Below the pieces are notes generated by a model, which ran no database searches, was not told the DNA's origin, and saw only the letters and a list, made by a program, of their open reading frames with translations. Source: SZUA-584 sp964607965 (GTDB lineage: Bacteria > Bacillota > Clostridia > Christensenellales > SZUA-584). Taken from it: a stretch of DNA of 40,417 nucleotides. The position numbers and the translations under genes are program-made. Positions 31,686 through 40,417 of the stretch are shown piece after piece; position 1 is the first letter of the stretch, and every line of letters starts with the position of its first letter. Location: the NCBI GenBank assembly GCA_964607965.1, contig CAZSMH010000007.1, positions 1 to 40,417 on the forward strand, in the 5' to 3' direction.

Positions 31686-34600
31686 TTAAGGCTGCCAGCA
31701 GGCATATATTTTATGTTCGCCTGCAGCCGCATCAAGCGCCAGTTCGTGCACCTTCGGGCCGCCGTCCATGCTTAGCCATGCCCTTCCCTGATAACCGGGG
31801 GTAAGTTCCACAGTTATTATGTATTTGCATTCTCCCCTTTGGTATTCTATGCTGTAGTTCCCGAAATCATCGGGCAGGCACGGGTATATGTACAGCTTGC
31901 CGCGCTCTATATACATGCCGAGTATATATATTATGGCAGCCTGGTACATCCAGCCGGCGCTTCCTGTATACCACGTCCAGCCGGCGCGCCCCTCATGCCC
32001 CTTTGCGCTGTATACGTCTCCCGCTACAACGTACGGCTCTCCTTTGTATTTGGCAACGCCCGCGGGCGTTCTTGTGTGGTTAATAGGGTTTATCATTTCA
32101 AACAGCATAAGCGCGTTTTGTTTTTGGCGCAGCTTTGCGGCGGCTATTATAAACCACGCAGCCGCGTGAGTATACTGCCCTCCGTTTTCACGCACGCCGG
32201 GCAGATACCATTTTATATATCCGGGGTCTTTGTCCCATTTGTCAAGAGGCGGCATAAGCAACCGGATAACGCCTTCCTCGCGCATCACGAGTTTATCCGC
32301 CGCGGACATAAATGCGCGCCTGGCATGCACGGCTCCCGACAGAACAGACCATGCCTGCGATACCAAATCTATGCTGCACTCGGGGGATTCATGGCTCCCA
32401 AGCTTTGTGCCGTCATCGAAAAACGCGCGAAGATACCATTCGCCGTCGAAGGCGTGCTGCTCTGTATTATGTTTTAAGTCTACAATAACTTTCTCATATT
32501 TTTCTGCAAGCTCTGTTTCTTCCCTGCGTGCGCATATATCTATGAACATCCGAAGCACCGTGATTATAAAAAACGCAAGCCATACGCTTTCCCCCTTACC
32601 TCCGGCGCCCACTTTATCCATGCCGTCGTTCCAGTCCCCTGTTCCCATAAGCGGCAGCCCGTGTTCGCCGAAACGCAGCGCGGATTCTATGGCTCGCACG
32701 CAGTGCAGGAATATGCTCTCGCTGGTTTGGCTTTCGGTAAAGCTATCGTATAAATCGTGCCTGCCCTCTGGTATATACCTGCCCTCCAGGTAAGGTGCCT
32801 CTTCGTCGAACACGCTTAAATCCCCTGTTACCCGTTCGTATTCGCACGCAACGTACGGCAGAAACAATTTATCGTCGCTTATAAAGGTACGCACTCCTGA
32901 TGCAGGCTCGTGCCACCAATGAAGCACATCGCCTTCTGCAAACTGGCGCGCGGCGCACTTTTTAATATGAGCTCTGGCCGCATGCGGGTCGGTGTACAAG
33001 AGCGACATTACATCCTGAAGCTGGTCGCGGAATCCGAACGCTCCGCCGGACTGATAATAACCCGTGCGTCCCAGCAGCCGCGATGCATAAGTCTGATAAA
33101 CCAGCCATCCGTTAACCAGCGTATCCAGTGATTTTACCGGGGTTGATACGCGGATTTTTCCCGTTAACTCCCTCCAGTGTTCCTTCGTCCGAAAAAGCCG
33201 TTTTTCCACCGATTCCGCGCTGTTCAACTGCGATATTATATCGTTTATTTTAGTTTCTTGGCCGTAGCCCATAAGTAACGGCAGCGTTTTTGTTTCTCTG
33301 TTTTTAACCGTTATTTGGGCACACAGAGCAAGCAAAGATGCGCCGCAGCCGTCGCTGTCCGAAAGCTGCTCTCTTTTTATTGCTTCCGGGAAAATGTTGT
33401 GCCCCGGCACCCCGAAAAACTCTAGCGCCGAAGCTGTGCATAATACCTTCTGCCCGGGCATGGAAATGAACATCGTACCGGGCGACGGTGCAAAAGGCGA
33501 ACGCGCTTCCAATCTGTCTGCTTTTTTTTCGGCACGTATACCGCTGCTTACCGATGCCCCCAGCACCGGCTCCGCGTAATAATACACCGAAAGCGTCTCG
33601 TCTCTGCCTGTGTTATTTGCAATTGTAAGCAGCCCTGCCTTAACCGGTATATCGGTGTCCGCAAACCAGGTGATTTTGGTGTTTATACAGCCGAAACGCT
33701 CAAACACGGTGTATCCGAACCCATGCGTTACATGGTATTTGCCGTTCATATAAAGGTCGGGCGCTGTACTGAAGGCGTTCCCGGTCCTGTCGTTTCGCAC
33801 TATAACCCCTTCCCCCGGAACATCGGTAAGCGCATCATTTCGGAAAGGCGTCAGGCGGGTCATACGTGCGTTTCCCGCCCATGTGTACCCCCCGCCGCCT
33901 GCGCTGACAAGAGTACCAAGGCTTTTTCCTGCAAGAAGGTTGCACCACGGAAGCACCCCTTTTTCCGAAACTTCCATGCAATATTCGGTTCCGTTGTTTA
34001 TAAATCCGCCTGTGCCGTTGTCGTAAGCTTTTATTCTTTTCGGAACTCTGCAGTGTCGTTCCTCAACTTCGGCTTCAAACACATGATAAGGCCAGATTAT
34101 CTGCGGGTTTTTTAGCTGTTCGTCAAGTGATGTGCCCGCTTCTATAACAAGGCATGCTGCGGCAGACAGTGTTGCGACATCTTCGGCAATATCGCGCGGC
34201 ACGACTATTATGCGCCCTGTTATCCTTCCGGACGCCGCGTGCGACAGCTCGGCTATCTTCTCCCGAAGCGGATCGTAATACTCTCCGCTGTCCTTGTATA
34301 TTACAACAAGTTCTGCGGCAATGCGCCTTAAGCTCAAAAACTCCAGCGCTTTGGCAAGTGTTTTTAAGTATTCTATATGGTCATGCTCCGATACAAACAG
34401 GCATATAATAGGCGTTTCCTCCGACAGACCGTACTTAAACAGCGTTTCCTTGCCCGTCGGTTTGCCTGTTGTCGCGCATACGGACGGTATTTTTATCACT
34501 GTGCGCGATGCTATACTCCAGAATAATATCGCCTGCACACTGTTTAGCTTAAGATATCGCATTTCCACCTGAGCATGCGTCCACGCCAGTTGCTTTACCC

Positions 34601-37600
34601 TTCGTACGTCTTCCTCTCCTGTTACGCACGCAAGACATTCTTCCGCCCTTTTTTTGCTGTCGGCCATTGTGACGGCAAAAGAGGCGTGTACAGTTTCGCC
34701 CGTATTAACGTTTATTACAGCCCGTATGCCTACGGCGCGCATTATATCCCTCTCTGCATGCTGTTCTCCCATAAGCTTCGGTATACCCAGAACCGTCTGC
34801 CGTCCGAATATTTGGGCCCTGTCCGTAAGCAAATCAGTATCGGCCCCAAAGCATGCTTTCATCGCCGCCCAAACAGGCTTGCCTCTGCGCGATGCAAACA
34901 CTGTCCGGTTTTCGGCGTCCTCTATTGTCTCAATAAAAAGCTCCTCGAAAGCGGGATGAGCCACAAAATCTTTTTCGGGCGAGAGCGCAGGAGAAAATAC
35001 GCAATATAACGCAAGGCTTGCTGCCTGTTCGGAATTATTTTTTATCTTTAAGCTGCGGATCTCCATATCGCATTCCGGAGATACGAATACCTCCAGCGTT
35101 GTTTCGATTTCGTTCACCCGGCGTGCAAACGAAGCCAAGTGCGGCTCGAACTGCACGCGTTCCTCGTCTGCCCGCAGGCATGTAGGCAGAAAAGCGGCAG
35201 ACCACACAGCGCCAGTGCTTAGGTTTTTGATATATATATGGATTCCCGGAGCGCTGCGAAGAACGTCGTTTTCCCACCTGGTGATAAGCCTGCCCCCGCA
35301 CATGGAATAGCCTGTTCCAAGCTGTGTAATCATTACCGTGTAGTTTCCGTTAGACAGGAAATGGGCTTCAGGGTATTGGCTTAACGTACGGAAAACGCGT
35401 ACAGCCCGTATTTCTTCTGCAAAACGGCTTGTTTCCTCGGGCTTTTCATCAAGCTTTAAGGTAACGCTGCGCGGAGGCACTTTTTCTTTCAGCAGCATCT
35501 CGGTAGCCTTAACGCTGGTCACACTGTGAAAAAGCTCCTGCATCTTTCCGTCTTTAATGCAGTTTAATATAGACGCTAATATCATACCCTGGTGATGCGC
35601 CATGTAGCTTTTTATTATGTGCTTATTCCTGTCCTTATTTAAACGTGCGGGCGTATAATCTATTGCCTCATAAAAACCGTACCTGCCGCCAGCCCCCAGC
35701 TTTTGCAGCCTGTGCAAATTCGCTATTGCTGCACGCGGATTAACCTGCAATGCGAGACACGTGGCATATGGTGCTATCACCAGTTCACGCACAAGGCCGG
35801 ACTTTAAACCAAGCCCCGGAACTCCGAACGCTTTGTACTGATAATTCAAGTCAAGGTCGAACGCGTAGTACCCCGATTCCGAAACTCCCCACGGCAAGCG
35901 CCGCAGCTCGCCATACGATATCTGCATATCTACTACGGACTTGTATGTTTCGCTCAGCAGAGTGTTATCATAGCTTTTCATCAATATAAGAGGCATCAAA
36001 TACTCAAACATCGTGCCGCCCCATGAGAGCAGCACACGTCCGTCGCCCGCTATTGTCAGTGGTCTTGAGAGCCTAAACCAGTGCTTTTCCGGCACATCCC
36101 CTTTTGCTATGGCAATAAAACTGGCAGCCCGCGCCTCCGTTGCGAGCAAGTCGTAGTGGGAATCGTTAAGTACTCCGTTGCGGTGGTCAAAGCCAATAGA
36201 AAACAGCGCTTTTTCCTCATCGTAGAGCTTTGTAAAGTCCATTTGCTCAACGGCTGCCGCCATTTTTCTGCGCAGCCTGTCTATGCGCATACAAAACCGG
36301 CGTGTAGTTATGTATCCTTCCCCCAGTGCCGTTTCCATACGGCTGACAAATGCAAGCACCTCCCTGTCGCTGTTGCGTTTTGCGATCTCGACTATGCCTG
36401 AAAGCAACTCTAAAAGGCTGTGGAATGCTTCTACATAGCCCAGCGGCGATATTTCCCCCAGCCTTTCGCGCATTCCCTGAATGTGCTTTGTATAATGGGG
36501 CAGCTTTTCCGGGGGGAAATCAGCTAAGACACGTGCCCATCCCGCGTATCTGTTGATATACGACTGCGTTTTTTCGCAGTAATCACGCAGCGTTCCGTCC
36601 GCATCCGCCAGCATATCCAGAATACCGATTACCCTGAAAATATCAGCGCCGGTCTCGTCCCCGCTTTTTTGTCCGCTCTCACGCGATACTGCTTTTAATC
36701 CCTGTTCAAAAAACGCTGCAAAGGGCTGCCTTAATATGTCAGAAAGCGCCGCGCCTGCGGTAACCAGATAACACGCAAGATTGCCGCTGTCCACCGAAGA
36801 TATATACCGCGGCTCAAGAGGTTTCAGATTTGTTGTGTCGTACCAGTTATAAAGGTGCCCGTGCCATTTTTCTGCCTTCCATATACCTGCGACACAGGTC
36901 TCCAGCCTTTTTAAAACTTCGGGCATAGATGTAAAACCCATATAATAGGCGCATATAGTAGCAGCTATCGAGAACGCAACGTTAGTCGGGGACGTACGCT
37001 TGGCTGCGCCTCTGCCGGGGCTTTGCTGAAAGTTGTCCGGCATCCAGAAATGTTCGCTTTCATTGGAAAAATCGTCAAAGAACCGCCACGTTTTAAGTGC
37101 TATGTCTTCCAAATATTCTATTTGCTTCTCGTTTGGTTTTTGTATCTTTGACTTGCGCCGGCGGCTTATTGCGTGCGCAATTGACGGTCCGAAAAACCAA
37201 ACTCCGAATACCGAAAACGTCACTACGGAAAAAGAATGTGTAAAAGCAATAGACAAACCGTACAAAACTGCGGCAAGCAGAGGAGCCGCAATCATACGCC
37301 TCCAGTAATATGCAACGCCGGTTTTTGCGTTTTTCTCTCCTTCCGCCGCCGTCTCCCACTCTAAAAGGTTGCGCCGCGTTATGCTCATCCTGACAACACT
37401 GCGCACTGCAGCATTAAGCGTTAAATAACTCTCATACGGTAAAAACGCAAATTTGTAAAAAGCCTGTTCGAACATTGTTTTGGTCTCGTGCCATATATCC
37501 TTTACAGTCGTGCCCTTTCCCGTATTGCGCACAAGTATGCTCATGCGTACCGCAAAATCGAGTATGCCGTCTATAAACAGCGGCATAATGCCCGCTATAA

Positions 37601-40001
37601 GCCAGAAAAAAGCGGAACGGTAAAACGCCGTCTGCGACAGCAGTATTACCAAAAAGCTTAACGGAACCGACAAGCTCCGTCTTATGTTGTCAAGTATCTG
37701 ATATTTGGCAAGAGCCGAAAGCGGGTTGCCGCGCCTCCCTTTTTTGGTCCGCACCGTAGGAAAAAGCCACGGTATAAGCTGCCAGTCTCCTCTTATCCAG
37801 CGATGCTGGCGTCGAGCCCACGCGGTATAGCGGGACGGGCAGCCGTCCATAAGCACCACATCGCTTAGCAGTGCGCATTTAAGATAGCTTCCTTCTATAA
37901 GGTCATGGCTTAGTATGCTGTTGTCCGGGAACGCATCCTCCAAAACCCGCAAATAAACATGAAGGTTGAATATCCCCTTGCCTGCGAATATTGCCGTACC
38001 AAAGCCGTCCTGATATATGTCCGAAACGGCGCTGGCATATGTATCAAGCCCTCCCTTGCCGGCATATATAAGGGAAAACCTTGTCTGTGCGGCACTTATA
38101 ACATCGACGCCGATGCGCGGCTGCATTATGCCGTATCCTTCCGAAACTACGCCGCTCTCGTCAATAACAGGCTGACACAACGGATGCTCCATAGCCCCAA
38201 CCATTTTTACTGCAGCGTCCCTTGCCAGCTCCGTATCGGCGTCAAGCGTAATCACATATTTTGCCGATGATGGTAGACCTTTTGTCACGTGTACGAATGC
38301 GGAGGCGTCACCGCGAAGCAGCCTGCAAAAATCCAGCAGTGCTCCGCGTTTGCGTTCAAACGCTACGTACCGCCCTGTTTTTGTGTTTAACGTGCGTTTG
38401 CGCTGCGCATAAAAAAAGAGTGCTTTTCCGTACCGCTCATTTAAACGCGATATTGTGCTTTCTATTTTCTCAATAGCCTCTTCGTCTCCAGCCGCTATTT
38501 CGTTTTTATCCTCCTTGAAATCCGAAAGCAGCGCAAAATATATATTGTCCTGCTGATTTGCCGCCCAGTATACTTCCATTTTGCCTAGCAGTTCGCATCC
38601 TGATTTGGCATCGGTGACAAGCGCCGGAACAACTACAACTGTGGCGCATTTTTCTGGTATCCCCTGTTTGTACTCCATCTTGGGAATAAAAGCGGGCTTG
38701 CCTATAAGCGTAAAAATCCTGTTGTTAACAGCTATCGCTACCGTGTAAATGGGCACGAGGCTTACAATAAACCCAAGTATTCCGACAAGGGGCGGAAACA
38801 TGAAAAACAAAGATATGCAAAGCAGCGCTGCGCTTATAAGCGTGGAAATTGCCGCGCCCCCCGCGTAAAAAAACAGCATATGTCTTTTGAAAAACAACCG
38901 TGTGCGGACTTTAAAAGGCGTCTTCCCAAGATGACTGTATAGTTCTTTTATCCTGTTTCCTAAAATAAAATAACCGACGTGCGCTCCGGCTCTCGCTGCC
39001 ATATTAGCGGCTTCGCGCGCAACGGAGGGCTCCGGCATCTTAAGCGTTTGTGCTATATCTGATATTACACGGCGGTAATACTCCCGGGAATCAAAATCCA
39101 TCTTTGAATAATCAATGTCCGCACTAAGATACCTGTGTACGGCCGATATACTTTCGAACACAGGCTCAAAGTATAGTTTTGCGAGCATACGCAGCGAAGA
39201 CATAGCGCCGGAGATACGCGCTATTGCCGCGGTCTGCATGGCATGGGCTTTTTTTATCTGTCTTTGAACGCTTTGGCCTTTTAATGAAAGCTTTTTGTCG
39301 ATAGCGTCTCTTACCGATGATATATGAGGGCTGTCGCGCAGCAGAACCATTGAATGCTCAAGAAAATATGGGTTGGACAGCATTGCCTTGTGCTCGTCAA
39401 TAATTGCGGCTGTGGCCATCATTTCTTTGTCTATCTTTTCGCAGAACAATTCCGCACGGTTCCACATGCCTATTGCCAATATGCTTTTATGCGCAAGCTC
39501 GCCTACCGCGCGCAGCAGCGCAACTTTCAGCATATCGGCAAATATCCAGAGTTCTCCTGAATCAAGCTCCGACTCTTTCTGATAGGCTTCTAAAAACTCG
39601 CTCATACTGTCTGAGGATATATCAAGGCAGCTGTGTCCTAAAAGCACTGTCGCCAGCGCGAGGCTTCTCGGCCAATGTGCGTAACGTCCGCTGCAAAAAT
39701 GCGGCAGACGGCGCGGACAGCGCGAAAACTCCAGCTGTTTTATCTGTTCAATAAATAAAGCGCGGTTATCATAAAACCAATCGGCAAGCGCGGGAAGTTC
39801 TCCGCTTTTGTATTTGCGCAGTCTCGCGGCTTTATACGCGTTTTCTATCACCCGGCGCTGCTCGCCCAGCTTAAATATATTAACATCTGCTTTTTTTGTA
39901 TAAACCTTATCGTTAAGCGACATGTCACAGGCAAGCTTTAAAAGTTCCTGCCTTGAGAGCGTCAGGTCGTCTGGTATGTGGCTGTATTTTTTGCCGTGCA
40001 T
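31686..40001 (-). CDS. Cyclic beta-1,2-glucan synthase-like protein (GT84 + glucoamylase-like + GH94)
   Basis: This 2771-residue membrane enzyme belongs to the NdvB/Cgs type, which builds a beta-1,2-glucan chain from UDP-glucose, trims it by phosphorolysis and closes it to a ring. In order there is a soluble N-terminal region (1-370), two helices (about 375-440), and a GT84 domain with LDADTEL at about residue 587 and the QxxRW motif RRQHRWIRGDW near 733. More helices follow (about 760-975), then a glucoamylase-like region with YYAFDLDLNYQYKAFG near 1380. Two GH94-type segments end the protein, the second with the catalytic Asp in GTGDWNDGMD at about 2455. The ATG at 40001 has an AAGGAG site. 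It is a single-gene unit, and the frame is unbroken over 8.3 kb. Confidence 0.92.
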   Translation of the reverse strand: MHGKKYSHIPDDLTLSRQELLKLACDMSLNDKVYTKKADVNIFKLGEQRRVIENAYKAARLRKYKSGELPALADWFYDNRALFIEQIKQLEFSRCPRRLPHFCSGRYAHWPRSLALATVLLGHSCLDISSDSMSEFLEAYQKESELDSGELWIFADMLKVALLRAVGELAHKSILAIGMWNRAELFCEKIDKEMMATAAIIDEHKAMLSNPYFLEHSMVLLRDSPHISSVRDAIDKKLSLKGQSVQRQIKKAHAMQTAAIARISGAMSSLRMLAKLYFEPVFESISAVHRYLSADIDYSKMDFDSREYYRRVISDIAQTLKMPEPSVAREAANMAARAGAHVGYFILGNRIKELYSHLGKTPFKVRTRLFFKRHMLFFYAGGAAISTLISAALLCISLFFMFPPLVGILGFIVSLVPIYTVAIAVNNRIFTLIGKPAFIPKMEYKQGIPEKCATVVVVPALVTDAKSGCELLGKMEVYWAANQQDNIYFALLSDFKEDKNEIAAGDEEAIEKIESTISRLNERYGKALFFYAQRKRTLNTKTGRYVAFERKRGALLDFCRLLRGDASAFVHVTKGLPSSAKYVITLDADTELARDAAVKMVGAMEHPLCQPVIDESGVVSEGYGIMQPRIGVDVISAAQTRFSLIYAGKGGLDTYASAVSDIYQDGFGTAIFAGKGIFNLHVYLRVLEDAFPDNSILSHDLIEGSYLKCALLSDVVLMDGCPSRYTAWARRQHRWIRGDWQLIPWLFPTVRTKKGRRGNPLSALAKYQILDNIRRSLSVPLSFLVILLSQTAFYRSAFFWLIAGIMPLFIDGILDFAVRMSILVRNTGKGTTVKDIWHETKTMFEQAFYKFAFLPYESYLTLNAAVRSVVRMSITRRNLLEWETAAEGEKNAKTGVAYYWRRMIAAPLLAAVLYGLSIAFTHSFSVVTFSVFGVWFFGPSIAHAISRRRKSKIQKPNEKQIEYLEDIALKTWRFFDDFSNESEHFWMPDNFQQSPGRGAAKRTSPTNVAFSIAATICAYYMGFTSMPEVLKRLETCVAGIWKAEKWHGHLYNWYDTTNLKPLEPRYISSVDSGNLACYLVTAGAALSDILRQPFAAFFEQGLKAVSRESGQKSGDETGADIFRVIGILDMLADADGTLRDYCEKTQSYINRYAGWARVLADFPPEKLPHYTKHIQGMRERLGEISPLGYVEAFHSLLELLSGIVEIAKRNSDREVLAFVSRMETALGEGYITTRRFCMRIDRLRRKMAAAVEQMDFTKLYDEEKALFSIGFDHRNGVLNDSHYDLLATEARAASFIAIAKGDVPEKHWFRLSRPLTIAGDGRVLLSWGGTMFEYLMPLILMKSYDNTLLSETYKSVVDMQISYGELRRLPWGVSESGYYAFDLDLNYQYKAFGVPGLGLKSGLVRELVIAPYATCLALQVNPRAAIANLHRLQKLGAGGRYGFYEAIDYTPARLNKDRNKHIIKSYMAHHQGMILASILNCIKDGKMQELFHSVTSVKATEMLLKEKVPPRSVTLKLDEKPEETSRFAEEIRAVRVFRTLSQYPEAHFLSNGNYTVMITQLGTGYSMCGGRLITRWENDVLRSAPGIHIYIKNLSTGAVWSAAFLPTCLRADEERVQFEPHLASFARRVNEIETTLEVFVSPECDMEIRSLKIKNNSEQAASLALYCVFSPALSPEKDFVAHPAFEELFIETIEDAENRTVFASRRGKPVWAAMKACFGADTDLLTDRAQIFGRQTVLGIPKLMGEQHAERDIMRAVGIRAVINVNTGETVHASFAVTMADSKKRAEECLACVTGEEDVRRVKQLAWTHAQVEMRYLKLNSVQAILFWSIASRTVIKIPSVCATTGKPTGKETLFKYGLSEETPIICLFVSEHDHIEYLKTLAKALEFLSLRRIAAELVVIYKDSGEYYDPLREKIAELSHAASGRITGRIIVVPRDIAEDVATLSAAACLVIEAGTSLDEQLKNPQIIWPYHVFEAEVEERHCRVPKRIKAYDNGTGGFINNGTEYCMEVSEKGVLPWCNLLAGKSLGTLVSAGGGGYTWAGNARMTRLTPFRNDALTDVPGEGVIVRNDRTGNAFSTAPDLYMNGKYHVTHGFGYTVFERFGCINTKITWFADTDIPVKAGLLTIANNTGRDETLSVYYYAEPVLGASVSSGIRAEKKADRLEARSPFAPSPGTMFISMPGQKVLCTASALEFFGVPGHNIFPEAIKREQLSDSDGCGASLLALCAQITVKNRETKTLPLLMGYGQETKINDIISQLNSAESVEKRLFRTKEHWRELTGKIRVSTPVKSLDTLVNGWLVYQTYASRLLGRTGYYQSGGAFGFRDQLQDVMSLLYTDPHAARAHIKKCAARQFAEGDVLHWWHEPASGVRTFISDDKLFLPYVACEYERVTGDLSVFDEEAPYLEGRYIPEGRHDLYDSFTESQTSESIFLHCVRAIESALRFGEHGLPLMGTGDWNDGMDKVGAGGKGESVWLAFFIITVLRMFIDICARREETELAEKYEKVIVDLKHNTEQHAFDGEWYLRAFFDDGTKLGSHESPECSIDLVSQAWSVLSGAVHARRAFMSAADKLVMREEGVIRLLMPPLDKWDKDPGYIKWYLPGVRENGGQYTHAAAWFIIAAAKLRQKQNALMLFEMINPINHTRTPAGVAKYKGEPYVVAGDVYSAKGHEGRAGWTWYTGSAGWMYQAAIIYILGMYIERGKLYIYPCLPDDFGNYSIEYQRGECKYIITVELTPGYQGRAWLSMDGGPKVHELALDAAAGEHKIYACWQP

Positions 40002-40203
40002 ATACGCTCCTTATTACAGCGTTATTAAGACCGCCTGCTTTGCCGGCTTTGCGCCTTAAGAATTTTGCTTCCGGCACAGTCAGAGTATATTGAAAGACTG
40101 TTATCAGCTTTACTGATTGATTTAAGCGGCTTCTTATATTATTGTCCTTGATCTTGCAATACATTCACCAAACGGCTTTAAGCAGCGTATGTCTTTTATG
40201 TAT

Positions 40204-40235
40204 AAAAAAGAAACCTTCGGAATACCGAAAGTTTC
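40204..40235 (-). terminator. Rho-independent terminator of rnpB
   Basis: On the minus strand GAAACTTTCGG and CCGAAGGTTTC form an imperfect 11-base stem with a 4-base loop, followed by TTTTTT. It lies about 17 bases after the 3' end of RNase P RNA. The stretch 40002-40203 has no gene that I can support. It should contain the glucan synthase promoter, but none is clear. Confidence 0.85.
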
Positions 40236-40251
40236 GTTGTTATTTATATTG

Positions 40252-40417
40252 AGACAAGCCTGTAAGCCGAGTTCTGTTTAAAACGGCCATCTATCTACGC
40301 CTGCAGTTGCCAGCAGGCTCCAGCGATTACATGGGGCGCGGCGGGCCGCCGCATTATGCCCTCTATCAATCTTGCACCGGACGGGGTTTACATAGCAGCC
40401 AAGTCGCCATGGCTCTG
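40252..40417 (-). ncRNA. rnpB: RNase P RNA, 3' part (5' part beyond window)
   Basis: RNase P RNA is the catalytic part of the enzyme that trims the 5' end of tRNAs. On the minus strand the conserved blocks TGTAAACCCCG, CGGTGCAAGA, GCGTAGATAGATGGCCG and the 3' element CAGAACTCGGCTTACAGGC are visible in the right order. The layout looks like an A-type bacterial RNA. The 3' end is near 40252 and is followed by a terminator. The start lies beyond the right edge. Confidence 0.93.

Overview
ORGANISM. The window looks like a monoderm Firmicute, probably a Clostridia-type bacterium, assembled as a draft or metagenome scaffold (there is a run of 100 N at 23388-23487). Reasons: the comEC-holA-rpsT neighbourhood, strong AGGAGG-type ribosome sites with some TTG/GTG starts, a type IV pilus operon without the outer-membrane secretin pilQ, an ECF-type S component, a WYL regulator, and an A-type-looking RNase P RNA. 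LAYOUT. 1-2900 (minus): an ABC importer of the tryptophan/tyrosine-type family (ATPase cut by the window edge, permease, substrate-binding lipoprotein) with its promoter and a structured leader. 3000-3420 (plus): rpsT. 3435-7958 (minus): holA, comEC, a metallo-beta-lactamase-fold hydrolase and an ECF-type S component, tightly packed. 8035-9183 (plus): the 5' part of a glutamine-dependent asparagine synthetase gene that stops abruptly. 9165-26141: an inserted block of 16,977 bp as assembled. 26142-26847 (plus): the 3' part of the same asparagine synthetase gene. 26844-31475 (minus): response regulator, histidine kinase and two GerMN-domain lipoproteins in one operon. 31686-40001 (minus): a 2771-residue cyclic beta-glucan synthase-like enzyme (GT84 plus GH94). 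40252-40417 (minus): the 3' part of rnpB with its terminator. MAIN POINT. The asparagine synthetase gene is split exactly inside the conserved Ser-Gly-Glu-x-Ala-Asp-Glu motif. Both break points carry the same 11-base core (TCCGGCGAGTG) within a 22-base imperfect direct repeat. The element-side arms flanking the core are inverted copies of each other (GCxGxTTTATxGAT), which is the expected form of a large serine recombinase attP site. A large serine recombinase gene ends 22 bases before the right junction. Removing one core copy plus everything between rejoins the gene in frame as a 611-residue protein. THE ELEMENT'S CARGO. The block has no visible phage or conjugation genes. It carries a DUF3810-type membrane metalloprotein, a small lipoprotein, a full monoderm type IV pilus operon (pilB, pilT, pilC, major pilin, pilD, two minor pilins, a PilX-like pilin with a solenoid-like repeat domain, pilM, pilN, pilO), a FapA/DUF342 protein, a WYL regulator, a small unknown protein and the recombinase. 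The sequence therefore suggests a reversible genetic element that either encodes pili and breaks asparagine synthetase or, after excision, restores it. Whether this is a mobile pilus island, a programmed excision like those in sporulation genes, or an old stranded insertion cannot be settled from sequence alone. The N gap means the true element may be longer.
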